Positions 34,432 to 43,082 of a DNA stretch of 64,000 nt are shown here, piece after piece (within the stretch, counting starts at the first letter, position 1; the number at the start of each line of letters is the position of its first letter). The translations under genes and the position numbers were made by a program. This DNA is from Pantanalinema sp. GBBB05 (GTDB lineage Bacteria; Cyanobacteriota; Cyanobacteriia; Leptolyngbyales; Leptolyngbyaceae), in the NCBI GenBank assembly GCA_016743235.1, contig VRZD01000030.1, forward strand, positions 1 through 64,000. The letters run 5' to 3'. Under the pieces are notes generated by a model, which saw only the letters and a program-made list of their open reading frames with translations, was not told where the DNA came from and did not search any database.

Positions 34432-35679
34432 ATGTCTAAATTGCTTAGTCGCAAAATTGCACCCTCCCCCATGCCTGCCGAAATCAGCGTCGTTGACCTG
34501 ATTGATGGCTACTTTACGGCATACAACTCGGCGCGGTTACGAGAAATTTGTCACTTACTGAGTCAGGAAGTGTTTCAGGCAGGGGTCACGGTAGGACTGA
34601 GCCTGTCTGGAGCCATGACCCCAGCAGGTTTTGGGGGTTCTGTACTCGCTCCCTTAATTCGGCATGGATTTGTCGATTGGATCATTAGTACCGGGGCGAA
34701 TCTTTATCACGACATTCACTATGGATTAGGCATGGATCTCTACGCCAGCAATCCGTTTGTGGATGATGTGAAACTACGGCAGGAAGGACGCATCCGGATT
34801 TACGATATTGTGTTTGGCTATGATGTGCTGCTGGAAACCGATGCCTTTATCCGCGAAATCCTCAAAGCCGAACCCTTCCAACGCCGGATGAGTACAGCAG
34901 AGTTTCATCATCTGCTAGGCAAGTATTTGCATGAAGTGGAACAGCAACTCGGCGTGAAGAATTCCTGTCTGCTAGCCACGGCATATGAATGTGGTGTCCC
35001 CATCTACACCTCTTCTCCGGGTGATAGCTCGATCGGGATGAATGTGGCGGCTCTGGCGCTCGAAGGCTCAAAACTGGTGCTTGATCCCTCGTTGGATGTG
35101 AACGAAACGGCTGCGATCGCGTATGCAGCGAGAGAAAGTGGCATTCCTGAGGTAGAAGGTAAGAGTGCAGCGCTGATTATCGGTGGTGGTAGTCCCAAGA
35201 ACTTCTTGCTACAAACCCAACCCCAACTCCATGAAGTATTGGGGCTGGAAGAACGGGGACATGACTACTTCATTCAGATCACCGATGCTCGTCCAGATAC
35301 AGGTGGACTATCAGGTGCAACACCCAGTGAAGCCGTGAGCTGGGGTAAGGTTGATCCCGATGAGCTACCTAGCACGATCGTTTGCTACACCGATAGCACG
35401 ATCGCCTTGCCAATTATGGCAGCCTACAGCATCAATCAATGTCCAGCCCGTCCATTAAAGCGGTTGTACGATCGCCGGGAAGAAATGCTGGCAACGTTGC
35501 AAGCAGATTACCTGGCCGCTAAAGCGAATCCGCAACATAGCGTCTCCACTCCGATTCCGGTTGTAGCCCCAGAGGCTGTGACCGAACGGGAATTGATTGC
35601 CACTTATCCCTGCGGCACTCCGATTCGGAATGGTCACAGAAATGGTCATAACGGTCACAAGAACGGACACCAAAAGTAG
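34432..35679 (+). CDS. Deoxyhypusine synthase-like protein (polyamine-related)
   Basis: A 415-residue member of the deoxyhypusine synthase family, which in bacteria probably acts on polyamines (for example homospermidine formation), since bacteria lack eIF5A. The ATG at 34432 follows GGAGCG; a TTG at 34417 is less likely. Family segments are VGLSLSGAMTPAGFGGSVLAP, written here as SLSGAMTPAGFGG, then STGANLYHDIHYGLG, YTSSPGDSSIGMNVAALAL and IIGGGSPKNFLLQTQPQL. The C-terminus ends in a repeated Asn-Gly-His stretch (NGHRNGHNGHKNGH), which is unusual and could bind metal. It converges with the GH3 gene. Confidence 0.88.
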   Translation: MSKLLSRKIAPSPMPAEISVVDLIDGYFTAYNSARLREICHLLSQEVFQAGVTVGLSLSGAMTPAGFGGSVLAPLIRHGFVDWIISTGANLYHDIHYGLGMDLYASNPFVDDVKLRQEGRIRIYDIVFGYDVLLETDAFIREILKAEPFQRRMSTAEFHHLLGKYLHEVEQQLGVKNSCLLATAYECGVPIYTSSPGDSSIGMNVAALALEGSKLVLDPSLDVNETAAIAYAARESGIPEVEGKSAALIIGGGSPKNFLLQTQPQLHEVLGLEERGHDYFIQITDARPDTGGLSGATPSEAVSWGKVDPDELPSTIVCYTDSTIALPIMAAYSINQCPARPLKRLYDRREEMLATLQADYLAAKANPQHSVSTPIPVVAPEAVTERELIATYPCGTPIRNGHRNGHNGHKNGHQK

Positions 35680-35688
35680 GTGAACCAG

Positions 35689-35716
35689 CTAAGGGCGGGT
35701 TATGACTCGCCCTTAG
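35689..35716. terminator. Hairpin overlapping the stop of the GH3 gene
   Basis: A 9-bp stem (ctaagggcg / cgcccttag) with a 10-base loop. Its right arm covers the TAA stop of the minus-strand gene, so a single hairpin serves both convergent genes. Confidence 0.6.
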
Positions 35717-37353
35717 GCTTGTCCAAATAAAGTATTCAGGGCGATCGCCTGCGCCGCAGGCATTTGTCCGTAAGTGAACACATAGGGAATATCGGGAGGC
35801 AAGCTGGGCAGAAATTTCTCCAAAATGTAAGGACTGCCGTAAATCACTAATGCTTGCAGCTGTTCGGTTTGCAGCAGAAATTGCAACCAGTTTTGAGCCG
35901 TTTGATTCAGCCCAGCACTCCCCCGAAACGGATTCCCCCGAATCACTAGTTGTAATAGGGTTGCTTGCCAGGGTTGATTTTCCAGGTTGAGGGGAATTGC
36001 TGGGGTATGACGATCGATCACCTGAAGCTGATAGCCCAGCGCCTTGGGAATCGTAATCGCGGGAGTTTGCTGTCCCCAACCCTCCTGACTCAACGCTTCA
36101 TCAACAATAATCAGATTGCGACAATTCTCCATGCCTAGGGAGGCAGATAAGCGTGACACTCCTGGCTGCTGTACTCGCAGCGATTGTTGCAAAATTTCAT
36201 TCACTAAATTAGTCGCTGCTGGTTGTGCCAACCGTGCCGTAAACGGCTCAGTCTCCAGCCCGATCGGTGGATCTTCCCAAGCATGGGAGGTAGTTTCTTC
36301 TAGCAGCGGCGCACAGACTTTTTGCTTTGCCCACCAAATCCGTTCCACTGAAGCTCGAATCCGGGCTGGCGGAATCACTCCATCTTCAACGGCTTGACAC
36401 ACCGCTTGAATCGTCCCTACCGGATCAGCGGGCATCAGTAAAACATCGGCTCCAGCAGCTACGGCTAACACAGACGCTTGATTGACTCCATAGCGATCAG
36501 CGATCGCTCCCATCACCAGTGCATCGGTGACAATTAAACCTTCAAATCCTAAAGTCTGCCGCAGTAATTGAGTCAGAATCGGTTGAGATAACGTCGCCGG
36601 ATAGTCTGCATCCAGTTCGGGGATCAACAGATGAGCACTCATGACGGAATCTACCTCTGCCGCAATCGCCGCTTGAAACGGTAGCAACTCCAGCTGGGTT
36701 AATCGTTCCTGTGAATGGGGAATCACCGGTAAATCCAGATGGGAGTCCGTTGCCGTATCTCCATGTCCCGGAAAATGTTTGGCAACCGTCAATACCGGAT
36801 GAGTCTGTGCCCCACGAATAAAGGCTGTCGTAAGATGGCTAACGATCGTCGGAGTTTCCCCAAACGATCGCACATTAATTACCGGATTATCGGGATTATT
36901 ATTCACATCTACAACCGGAGCCAAGACCCAGTTCAGTCCGATTCCTCGCGCTTCTTGGGCTGTGATAGCTCCCATTTGTTGAGCATACTGCTCAGCTTGA
37001 ACTAGGTTCGTAGAGGCAATTTCTGCCAAGGCCATCGGGGGCGGAAACCAAGTCGCCCCAGCAAACCGTTGACCGACGCCTTCTTCCACATCTGCTGCCA
37101 TCAGCAGCGGTACTGGGGCCCAAGTTTGCAGTTGTTGAGTCCGTAGCGCTAATTCTGCGGCACTGCCTCCTAGCAGAATTACACCTCCTACCCCCCATTC
37201 GGAAATCCACGATCGCAACGTGGCACTAGGAGGCTCCCATTGAGGATACTGAATTTGCTGATCGAACAGGTAGCCAGAGGCACGAACAATTACCATCTGA
37301 GCCACCTGTTCTGCTAAGGACAGGTCATCAATATTGGGCAGCAATGGTGGCAT
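35713..37353 (-). CDS. Glycoside hydrolase family 3 (beta-N-acetylhexosaminidase, NagZ-like)
   Basis: Removes terminal N-acetylglucosamine, probably from peptidoglycan fragments. The N-terminal barrel (about 10-340) carries the NagZ-type catalytic loop KHFPGHGDTATDSHLDLP, which supplies the His/Asp dyad, and the nucleophile Asp in GLIVTDALVMGAI. At 546 residues it is longer than single-domain NagZ (about 340); the extra C-terminal domain (about 390-546) resembles the GH3 C-domain of two-domain bacterial enzymes. There is no signal peptide. It lies 8 bp after rbfA on the same strand, so the two are probably cotranscribed. Confidence 0.92.
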   Translation of the reverse strand: MPPLLPNIDDLSLAEQVAQMVIVRASGYLFDQQIQYPQWEPPSATLRSWISEWGVGGVILLGGSAAELALRTQQLQTWAPVPLLMAADVEEGVGQRFAGATWFPPPMALAEIASTNLVQAEQYAQQMGAITAQEARGIGLNWVLAPVVDVNNNPDNPVINVRSFGETPTIVSHLTTAFIRGAQTHPVLTVAKHFPGHGDTATDSHLDLPVIPHSQERLTQLELLPFQAAIAAEVDSVMSAHLLIPELDADYPATLSQPILTQLLRQTLGFEGLIVTDALVMGAIADRYGVNQASVLAVAAGADVLLMPADPVGTIQAVCQAVEDGVIPPARIRASVERIWWAKQKVCAPLLEETTSHAWEDPPIGLETEPFTARLAQPAATNLVNEILQQSLRVQQPGVSRLSASLGMENCRNLIIVDEALSQEGWGQQTPAITIPKALGYQLQVIDRHTPAIPLNLENQPWQATLLQLVIRGNPFRGSAGLNQTAQNWLQFLLQTEQLQALVIYGSPYILEKFLPSLPPDIPYVFTYGQMPAAQAIALNTLFGQA

Positions 37354-37361
37354 AAATGAGA

Positions 37362-37769
37362 TTATTCCTCCTCCACCGCCTCAACGGCATCGGGAAGGTC
37401 ATCTGCCTCATCATGCCGTTCCTGACTGAGGCGATTGAGCAATGAGAGGATGCGATCGCCCCGTTCCAACGAGTCATCTTCTAAAAACACCACCTCTGGA
37501 GTTCGACGTAGACGAATCCGCTGCCCCAATTCACTCCGCACAAAGCCCGTTGCCGACTTTAGACCCGCCATCGTTTCGGCTTTAGCTTCACTTGAGCCGT
37601 AAATGCTGACAAAAATCTTGGCATGTTGCAGATCGCCAGAGACATCGACCTCGGTGACACTCACCATGCCAGCGCCAACCCGATCGTCTTTAATATCATT
37701 GATCAACATCAAGCTGACTTCCCGCTTGATTTGTTCTGCCACACGGGCTACTCGACGATTGGTCGCCAT
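37362..37769 (-). CDS. rbfA: Ribosome-binding factor A
   Basis: A KH-fold protein that helps mature the 30S subunit by acting on the 5' end of 16S rRNA. The 135-residue sequence begins MATNRRVARVAEQIKREVS and has LINDIKDDRVGAGMVSVTEV and RIRLRRTPEVVFLEDDSLER, all typical. The acidic C-terminal tail (about 115-135) is common in cyanobacteria. It is the first gene of a pair with the GH3 enzyme. Confidence 0.95.
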   Translation of the reverse strand: MATNRRVARVAEQIKREVSLMLINDIKDDRVGAGMVSVTEVDVSGDLQHAKIFVSIYGSSEAKAETMAGLKSATGFVRSELGQRIRLRRTPEVVFLEDDSLERGDRILSLLNRLSQERHDEADDLPDAVEAVEEE

Positions 37770-37817
37770 AACTTCCCCCTTCCAACTAACTCGATTTGGG
37801 TGATGCGGAATCAGCCC

Positions 37818-38012
37818 TTAGTAGCCCAACATGCCACGTAGGGTAAACCCAATGAAGGCAAACCCACCTAAAAATACACCGACTAAGGCGATCGCAGTGG
37901 TTGGGCGCTTCAGCAACGGCAACAGGGGTTTAACGGCATTCAGTAACACCCCTAAAATCACACCAGCGATAAAAACCGGGTATTTAGAAACGGTATTCCA
38001 AAAACTCTGCAT
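37818..38012 (-). CDS. DUF751 family small membrane protein (Ycf33-like)
   Basis: A 64-residue protein with two predicted membrane helices (VFIAGVILGVLLNAVKPLL and AIALVGVFLGGFAFIGFTL). The pattern matches DUF751, related to the plastid-encoded Ycf33 of algae. Its function is unknown; it is confined to cyanobacteria and plastids as far as I know. It lies 48 bp upstream of rbfA on the same strand. Confidence 0.85.
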   Translation of the reverse strand: MQSFWNTVSKYPVFIAGVILGVLLNAVKPLLPLLKRPTTAIALVGVFLGGFAFIGFTLRGMLGY

Positions 38013-38184
38013 AAACTCACTATCAGGGTAGGGCTACACGGCAAACGTCAGGCGAAACCTGACCTTCTTAACATTCTAGTCGTCTGCCTACCCGATTCGA
38101 TGCAAATCCCCGATCGGTGAATCGAACCGATCAAAATTCTCAGATCTCGATACAATTGCAGCCAGGTAATTGAGGGACAGGACA

Positions 38185-38676
38185 ATGAGGCAATCAAACA
38201 TTGTGCGGGCGTTAAGTGGCTTCCTACTGGCGATCGCTCTAATTGTAGGAGGCGGTTACTTAACGACACAATTTGTGATTGCCAAGTTCACCGAGCTACC
38301 ACCTCGACCAACCTTCCCAAATGACAAACCAAGTCCTAATCCGGCAACATCGGCAGCCGCTAAAACCGTAACGAACCAACCCAAAACATCCCCGGCAGTA
38401 GCGGTTAGCCCTAGCCCGACGCCGACCCCCAGTACCACTCCCAGTCCTAAGTCAGACGGTAATGTTGCCCGGATTGCCCTGGGAGAAGGGTTAAATGTGC
38501 GGGAAAACCCCAGTGTAGAGGCTGGACGAGTAGGCGGAGTAGATTACAACGAGGTGGTAGTAGTTCTGGAAACGAGCCCAGATCAAGAGTGGCAAAAAAT
38601 TCGGGTAGAAAAAAGTGGTCTGGAAGGTTGGATCAAATCTGGCTATACAGAACCAGTCAGCCAGACGGCGGAATAA
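38185..38676 (+). CDS. Membrane-anchored SH3 domain protein
   Basis: A 163-residue protein started at the ATG at 38185 behind GAGGGACAGG; a TTG five codons upstream is less likely. One N-terminal membrane helix (about 10-30) is followed by a Pro/Ser/Thr-rich linker (about 45-95) and a bacterial SH3-type domain (about 100-155: LGEGLNVRENPSVEAGRVGG, then WQKIRVEKSGLEGWIKSGY). Such domains bind wall peptides or proteins. The domain order suggests an outward-facing anchor protein. An imperfect hairpin (38731-38758) follows. Confidence 0.85.
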   Translation: MRQSNIVRALSGFLLAIALIVGGGYLTTQFVIAKFTELPPRPTFPNDKPSPNPATSAAAKTVTNQPKTSPAVAVSPSPTPTPSTTPSPKSDGNVARIALGEGLNVRENPSVEAGRVGGVDYNEVVVVLETSPDQEWQKIRVEKSGLEGWIKSGYTEPVSQTAE

Positions 38677-38781
38677 TCCCTGGTGAACCCAGCCCACTCC
38701 ATCAAAAGTTAGTGATTTTTTGTGATGGGCAATTTCCGGGATTTTAATCCCAGAAATTGTTGTCAAAAATAGAAAAACAGT

Positions 38782-38817
38782 TGATCATGATCACATAGGG
38801 TGCTGATCATGATCACA
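38782..38817. promoter_or_regulatory. Two identical palindromic sites 22 bp apart
   Basis: Two exact copies of tgatcatgatcaca, at 38782-38795 and 38804-38817. Each includes the perfect 12-bp palindrome tgatcatgatca. The 22-bp spacing (about two helical turns) would place two dimers on the same DNA face. The second site covers the ATG at 38809, so repression of that small gene is a plausible use. Confidence 0.6.
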
Positions 38818-39039
38818 GAATTTGTTGCCCCCCTTGAGTTCCTAAACACCACTATGGAAGATTTCGCTTGTTTATACTTGGCTTTAATCGCCGAATCTGA
38901 GCAATCTCAGCCAACCAATCAGCCAAGTCAGTCGCCCCGCTTATTGCCCAAGCAGCACTACCAACCATCAGAGCCATTAACAGTGATTGACGACGATCGG
39001 GAACCGTCACCAGCGCTATATCCCACACTGTATTTCTAA
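38809..39039 (+). CDS. Small hypothetical protein next to the palindromic sites
   Basis: A 76-residue frame from the ATG at 38809 (a GTG at 38800 is also in frame). The first half (MITEFVAPLEFLNTTMEDFA, then LYLALIAESEQ) predicts helices; the second half is Gln/Ser/Pro-rich and probably disordered. No family is recognised. It converges with the BcsA-like gene, only 4 bp apart. The two palindromes at its start support it being a real, regulated gene, but it could be chance. Confidence 0.4.
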   Translation: MITEFVAPLEFLNTTMEDFACLYLALIAESEQSQPTNQPSQSPRLLPKQHYQPSEPLTVIDDDREPSPALYPTLYF

Positions 39040-39043
39040 ACGT

Positions 39044-41344
39044 TCAAATTTTTGCGACTGATAGCGCTCGAACATCCAGCTTACGCCGAAACAAAACATG
39101 GGGCTTCAGCAAAATTTTGCCCAATAACAGCAAAGACTGGAATTCCCCAGGACTATTATGCCGCTTCCATTGTCCGGGGCGGCAAAACAACATTTCGACT
39201 AAGCACCGTTGCTGCTTTAGAGACAGTGGTTCAAACTGAATCTGAACGATCGGAAATTCATGCCTTGTCCCTGTCTGTACTGCAATACCTGATAGCATCA
39301 GGTCGTTCTCTAAAATTTTCATCATAATGGGGATCGTTTCGCCTGACCTGAGGGCAGGGAAGCCAGCTTGCGTCAGTGCGACTTCTGCCCCACCCTCAGA
39401 GATCATGGTCGTAATGCCCCAAAACTCAGCCGGGGTATCACTGGGCATATAGGGCAAGGGAATCCATAGATTCACTGTACGACGTAGGTCAAACCAATCA
39501 TGTAAATCTGGCTTCGGCACATCAAATAGGATCAATACAGCAATGCCGATCATGATTAGGTTATAGCTGCTCCATAACCAGCCCAACCCAATCCCTTTCA
39601 CCTGCTCAGCAATTTCGGGTGGTACAGTTTCCTGCCACCCCATCTTGATCATGCACATGCCTAAATTGCGCCATAGGCTAATTGCCGTCAAGACAAACAG
39701 CACCATTAACGGTAAAGCTAGATGCCAGTTAAACGACACTCGATCGCTCACATTCCCTTTCGGAGTGACATGGAACCCCTTAGAAAAAGGGCTGAACATG
39801 ACCTGAATCACTGTGGCGGCTAAGGGAAATGCCAACACTAAGGCGTAGATATCGGATAAGAGCGCTGAGCGCGATCGATGACTGAGCCAAGAGGACACTG
39901 ACAGCTGCACCACATAGTAAGGCAGGAAAAAATACATTAATTCAGCGGTCGTCGCTCGCACTGGAATGATCCCCAGAAACGAATAGGCAAGAGGAATCAG
40001 GAGATAACCCACCCGTGACAAATTCGTAAACCAGTGCAGCAACCCATCCAAGTGGGCTAGGCGTTGTAGCAGACTCAACCCAGGAATCGTGAGTGGATTG
40101 GCATCAATGAAAAAGGCTTGCAGAGTGCCCCGTGCCCAGCGTAAGCGTTGGGTCGCCTGAGCCGCCATGTTCTCAGCGGCTAATCCTGCACTCAATTTCT
40201 CATCCAAATAAATTAAGCGGTATCCCTGTGCCGACAGCCGAATACCAGTGAAATAGTCTTCTGCCAGGGAATCGGTCACAAAGCCACCCGTTAGCTCTAA
40301 GGCACTCCGGCGGACAACGAAGGACGTACCGGAACAAATTACACTGCCTGCTCCATCTCGAATTGGTTGAATCTGGCGATAAAACACTTCCTCCTCTGGA
40401 GTCAAAATATTTTCCAGCCCTAAGTTGCGAGCGATCGGATCCGCATTATAAAAACTCTGAGGCGTTTGGACTAATGCCACATCCGCATCCTGAAAAAATC
40501 CCACCGTACGAGTGAGAAAGTTACGAGTGGGGATGAAATCGGCATCAAAGACCACGATCAGCTCCCCCGTCGTCTGGGCGATCGCGTGATTCAAATTTCC
40601 GGCTTTGGCATGGCGGTTATCTGGGCGGGTGAGATATGCACAGCCTAATTCAGCCGCTAGAGCTTGGATCTCGGGACGCTGGGTATCATCTAACAGATAC
40701 ACCTGTTTGTTGGCATAATCGATCGCCTGGCAGCCAATAATGGTCCGTCGCAGAATAAATGCCGGTTCATTATACGTGGGAATTAAAATATCTACCGTTG
40801 GAGCAAATTGTTCCTCAATAACAGCAATGGATTTGAGATCGGCTTCCCGGCGGCGATCGCGGACTCTAAACATCAAAAACAGCAGTAGGGTACTGCTGGT
40901 CAGCATCAACAGTTCTAGAGCAAATAGTCCCAGGCTCACCGTGCCATTGAGGGGAGTGGACAGATTTAACGTTGACAGCGATCGCCAGACAACGTAGCGA
41001 GCTGAAAGCAGCAACAGAATCCACACCACAATAGTGCGTGACCACCGCCTCGGTTGCGGAGACACTCCCATGACAACTAGGGCGATCGCCAGCAAGATCA
41101 CGGTCGGAGCCAAGAGGTATTTGCCTGCCACCATAGGTACTTCTAGCCATAGTGGTGGAGCCGATTGCAACGCATTAAGTTGCTTGAAAATGCGCTGAAT
41201 TGTGCCCTCGCCCGCAAACCACGCCGCACATAGCCCTGCTGATCCCACCAAAATGGTGAGCATCACTAGAGTTGCCAATCGAGGTCGAAATGTTCGTCGT
41301 CCTGTTATCTCTGGTTCGGGACGATCAAGCTCAGAAATCGTCAT
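39044..41344 (-). CDS. Cellulose synthase-like glycosyltransferase (BcsA type, GT2)
   Basis: Membrane beta-glycan synthase. The ATG at 41344 follows GAGAGG, giving 766 residues. N-terminal membrane helices come before the GT2 domain, which has VDILIPTYNEPAFILRR, VVFDADFIPTRNFL (the DxD), SLAEDYFTGIRL (the TED-type base) and QRLRWARGTLQ (the QxxRW motif). More membrane helices follow. The C-terminus resembles a PilZ domain (FDLRRTVNLWIPL then MISEGGAEVAL) but the Arg-rich and Ser/Gly motifs are only partly kept, so cyclic-di-GMP control is uncertain. No bcsB, bcsC or other partner is adjacent. The product may be cellulose or another beta-glucan. Confidence 0.9.
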   Translation of the reverse strand: MTISELDRPEPEITGRRTFRPRLATLVMLTILVGSAGLCAAWFAGEGTIQRIFKQLNALQSAPPLWLEVPMVAGKYLLAPTVILLAIALVVMGVSPQPRRWSRTIVVWILLLLSARYVVWRSLSTLNLSTPLNGTVSLGLFALELLMLTSSTLLLFLMFRVRDRRREADLKSIAVIEEQFAPTVDILIPTYNEPAFILRRTIIGCQAIDYANKQVYLLDDTQRPEIQALAAELGCAYLTRPDNRHAKAGNLNHAIAQTTGELIVVFDADFIPTRNFLTRTVGFFQDADVALVQTPQSFYNADPIARNLGLENILTPEEEVFYRQIQPIRDGAGSVICSGTSFVVRRSALELTGGFVTDSLAEDYFTGIRLSAQGYRLIYLDEKLSAGLAAENMAAQATQRLRWARGTLQAFFIDANPLTIPGLSLLQRLAHLDGLLHWFTNLSRVGYLLIPLAYSFLGIIPVRATTAELMYFFLPYYVVQLSVSSWLSHRSRSALLSDIYALVLAFPLAATVIQVMFSPFSKGFHVTPKGNVSDRVSFNWHLALPLMVLFVLTAISLWRNLGMCMIKMGWQETVPPEIAEQVKGIGLGWLWSSYNLIMIGIAVLILFDVPKPDLHDWFDLRRTVNLWIPLPYMPSDTPAEFWGITTMISEGGAEVALTQAGFPALRSGETIPIMMKILENDLMLSGIAVQTGTRHEFPIVQIQFEPLSLKQQRCLVEMLFCRPGQWKRHNSPGEFQSLLLLGKILLKPHVLFRRKLDVRALSVAKI

Positions 41345-41829
41345 TTCGTGCCTCTCTACCAGACCTATGGATAAATGCAATTTGTCTGGTTCGATTAAAG
41401 CCGATGTCTATCAGCGATCGCCACTGATCTGATCCAGCCGTTCTAATCTAGAGTTGTTCTACGCAATCGTTAATTAACGCTCAATCGGAATCTTTTCAAA
41501 GGATTTAGCTATAATCTGGAACACCTCAAAAATCCTTACAGTTTCCTTACAGTTAGTAGAGATTCTGAATTTTTAGCAAAATTCTTGAGCTAAAGTAATG
41601 ACCCTTAATATATGAAAAGGTACACTACAAAGTAACAGTATAGAACCACAACAGTTAAATCATTTCAATTAGCGATCGTTGCCAAAAATTTAGGGGTTAA
41701 GGACAGAATCGCTCCGTCCAATCAGGAGTAACTAACCGTTACGTCTAGTCAGAAAAGATCTGATGTTAGCTTTCCCGAGACCAACATCAGATCCGAATTG
41801 GTATGCGTAAACCACTCGAAGCGTCTGGT
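41345..41829. other. Spacer upstream of the BcsA-like gene
   Basis: About 485 bp that should hold the promoter of the glycosyltransferase gene. It also holds the terminator of the preceding gene: an 11-bp inverted repeat (gatctgatgtt / aacatcagatc) at 41757-41793. Nothing else was recognised. Confidence 0.45.
41757..41793 (-). terminator. Inverted repeat downstream of the PTPA-CTERM gene
   Basis: Perfect 11-bp arms with a 15-base loop, 37 bp past the stop codon at 41830. Confidence 0.55.
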
Positions 41830-42477
41830 CTAAACCTTAGCCCCTATTTCCTCAGTTAGCTCACCTTTGCGCTTCCGCCAAGCCGCTACTCCCATCCCGA
41901 TTAAGCCAGGGAGTAGAGCAGGGGTTGGAACCGCTCTTTGCGTCGTTTCAAATAATCGAGCGGCACCATTTTGAGAAGCGTTAAGGTTACCTGTACCTCT
42001 CAAAGTCCCCCCGCCTGGTAAATTGTAAACACCTGTGTACTCAAACACACCCGATGCATTTGGGGATTGTTCATAGTTAGTGTCACCATCCTTGATATCA
42101 TAGGTACGCAACCAAGTGGCATCCAAATCTAAGTCAAAGGATATGGTATCTGTACCGTTGCTGTAAGTTTTCCAGCCTTTACCATCGAAACCACCACTTG
42201 TATTTATCCCGTAAAGACCAGGGTTTCCTCCAGTGATAGAGGATAATGGCAAATTTCCAATACTAGAAGCTGTATAACCAGTGAAAACCCCGTCTGAAAA
42301 CAGGGTACCAAGGTTAGAAAAGCTAAGATTTAACGATGCTGGTGATGGACCACCAACGCTCTCTTGCCAGGTTCCAGCAACCCCAATCGAAGCCGCTTGA
42401 GCAGGAGTCGTGGTCAGAGTGCTAGCTACAAGAGCACTAGCCAGAACTGTACCAATGCCGAATGATTTGAAATGCAT
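41830..42477 (-). CDS. PTPA-CTERM sorting domain protein
   Basis: A 215-residue exported surface protein. The signal peptide (1-28) ends with AQA. The mature part is Gly/Ser/Asn/Thr-rich (GGFDGKGWKTYSNGTDT, LPGGGTLRGTGNLNASQNG). The C-terminus has the sorting form VPTPALLPGLIGMGVAAWRK: a PTPA motif, a hydrophobic helix, and a basic tail. Such tails are thought to be cut by an exosortase in cyanobacteria; no exosortase is in the window. The tail here runs 13 residues past the basic cluster. The function of the mature protein is unknown. Confidence 0.88.
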   Translation of the reverse strand: MHFKSFGIGTVLASALVASTLTTTPAQAASIGVAGTWQESVGGPSPASLNLSFSNLGTLFSDGVFTGYTASSIGNLPLSSITGGNPGLYGINTSGGFDGKGWKTYSNGTDTISFDLDLDATWLRTYDIKDGDTNYEQSPNASGVFEYTGVYNLPGGGTLRGTGNLNASQNGAARLFETTQRAVPTPALLPGLIGMGVAAWRKRKGELTEEIGAKV

Positions 42478-43082
42478 AATTTACCTATCCTTTCTGTACA
42501 ACAGTGAATGAATCGTGTTGAACACGGGACATGACAAACTACCGATCGCATTCAGTCCGATCGAGTCAACAAACATAGGGAAAGGATTACATTCCCGAGC
42601 AGTATGGTTGTTTGGTTATCAAAGTTTAGCTAAATAATGGCAGATGAACCGAGTTCAAACATTCATACCAATTGGGTACAAATCCTCGTCATCCCTATAT
42701 GTCAAATGTTGAATTTAATCTTTGGAATGGGGTATCAGTAGTCGGGCAGAGCACTATCTGTAAAGCTGACTTGATACGTCTAGTTCATCTAACAAACTGA
42801 GGGTAGAGACAACCTTTGAAGCGAAAGAGCTAGAGCTTGAGCTCTTTTATTCTCTGAATACAAACTTAATTAGTTAAGTTCTCGAATGTCAAGGCAGGCA
42901 GTTTGGTTTCATGACAACTTCATACTGTAATGGTCTACAGCTAAAAGCTGGGTTTGTCGGAGGTTGAAACAGTTCAAATCCCGCTTAGCCTGAAGCAATA
43001 CACTACCTAATAAAACTCGGATTCTGCCTACCACCTTCCTGGCAGCGTTTTAACTGCTCAATGCCTCTTCTGGTGACCTACA
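42478..43082. other. Spacer upstream of the PTPA-CTERM gene
   Basis: About 600 bp without a confident gene. A short hairpin (aaagagct / agctcttt, 42824-42847) with TTTT after it on the plus strand is present. No RNA gene was recognised. Confidence 0.4.

Noticed and set aside
42950..42990. gttcaaatcccgc, resembling a tRNA T-loop
   Set aside because: The flanking bases do not form a T-stem or an acceptor stem.
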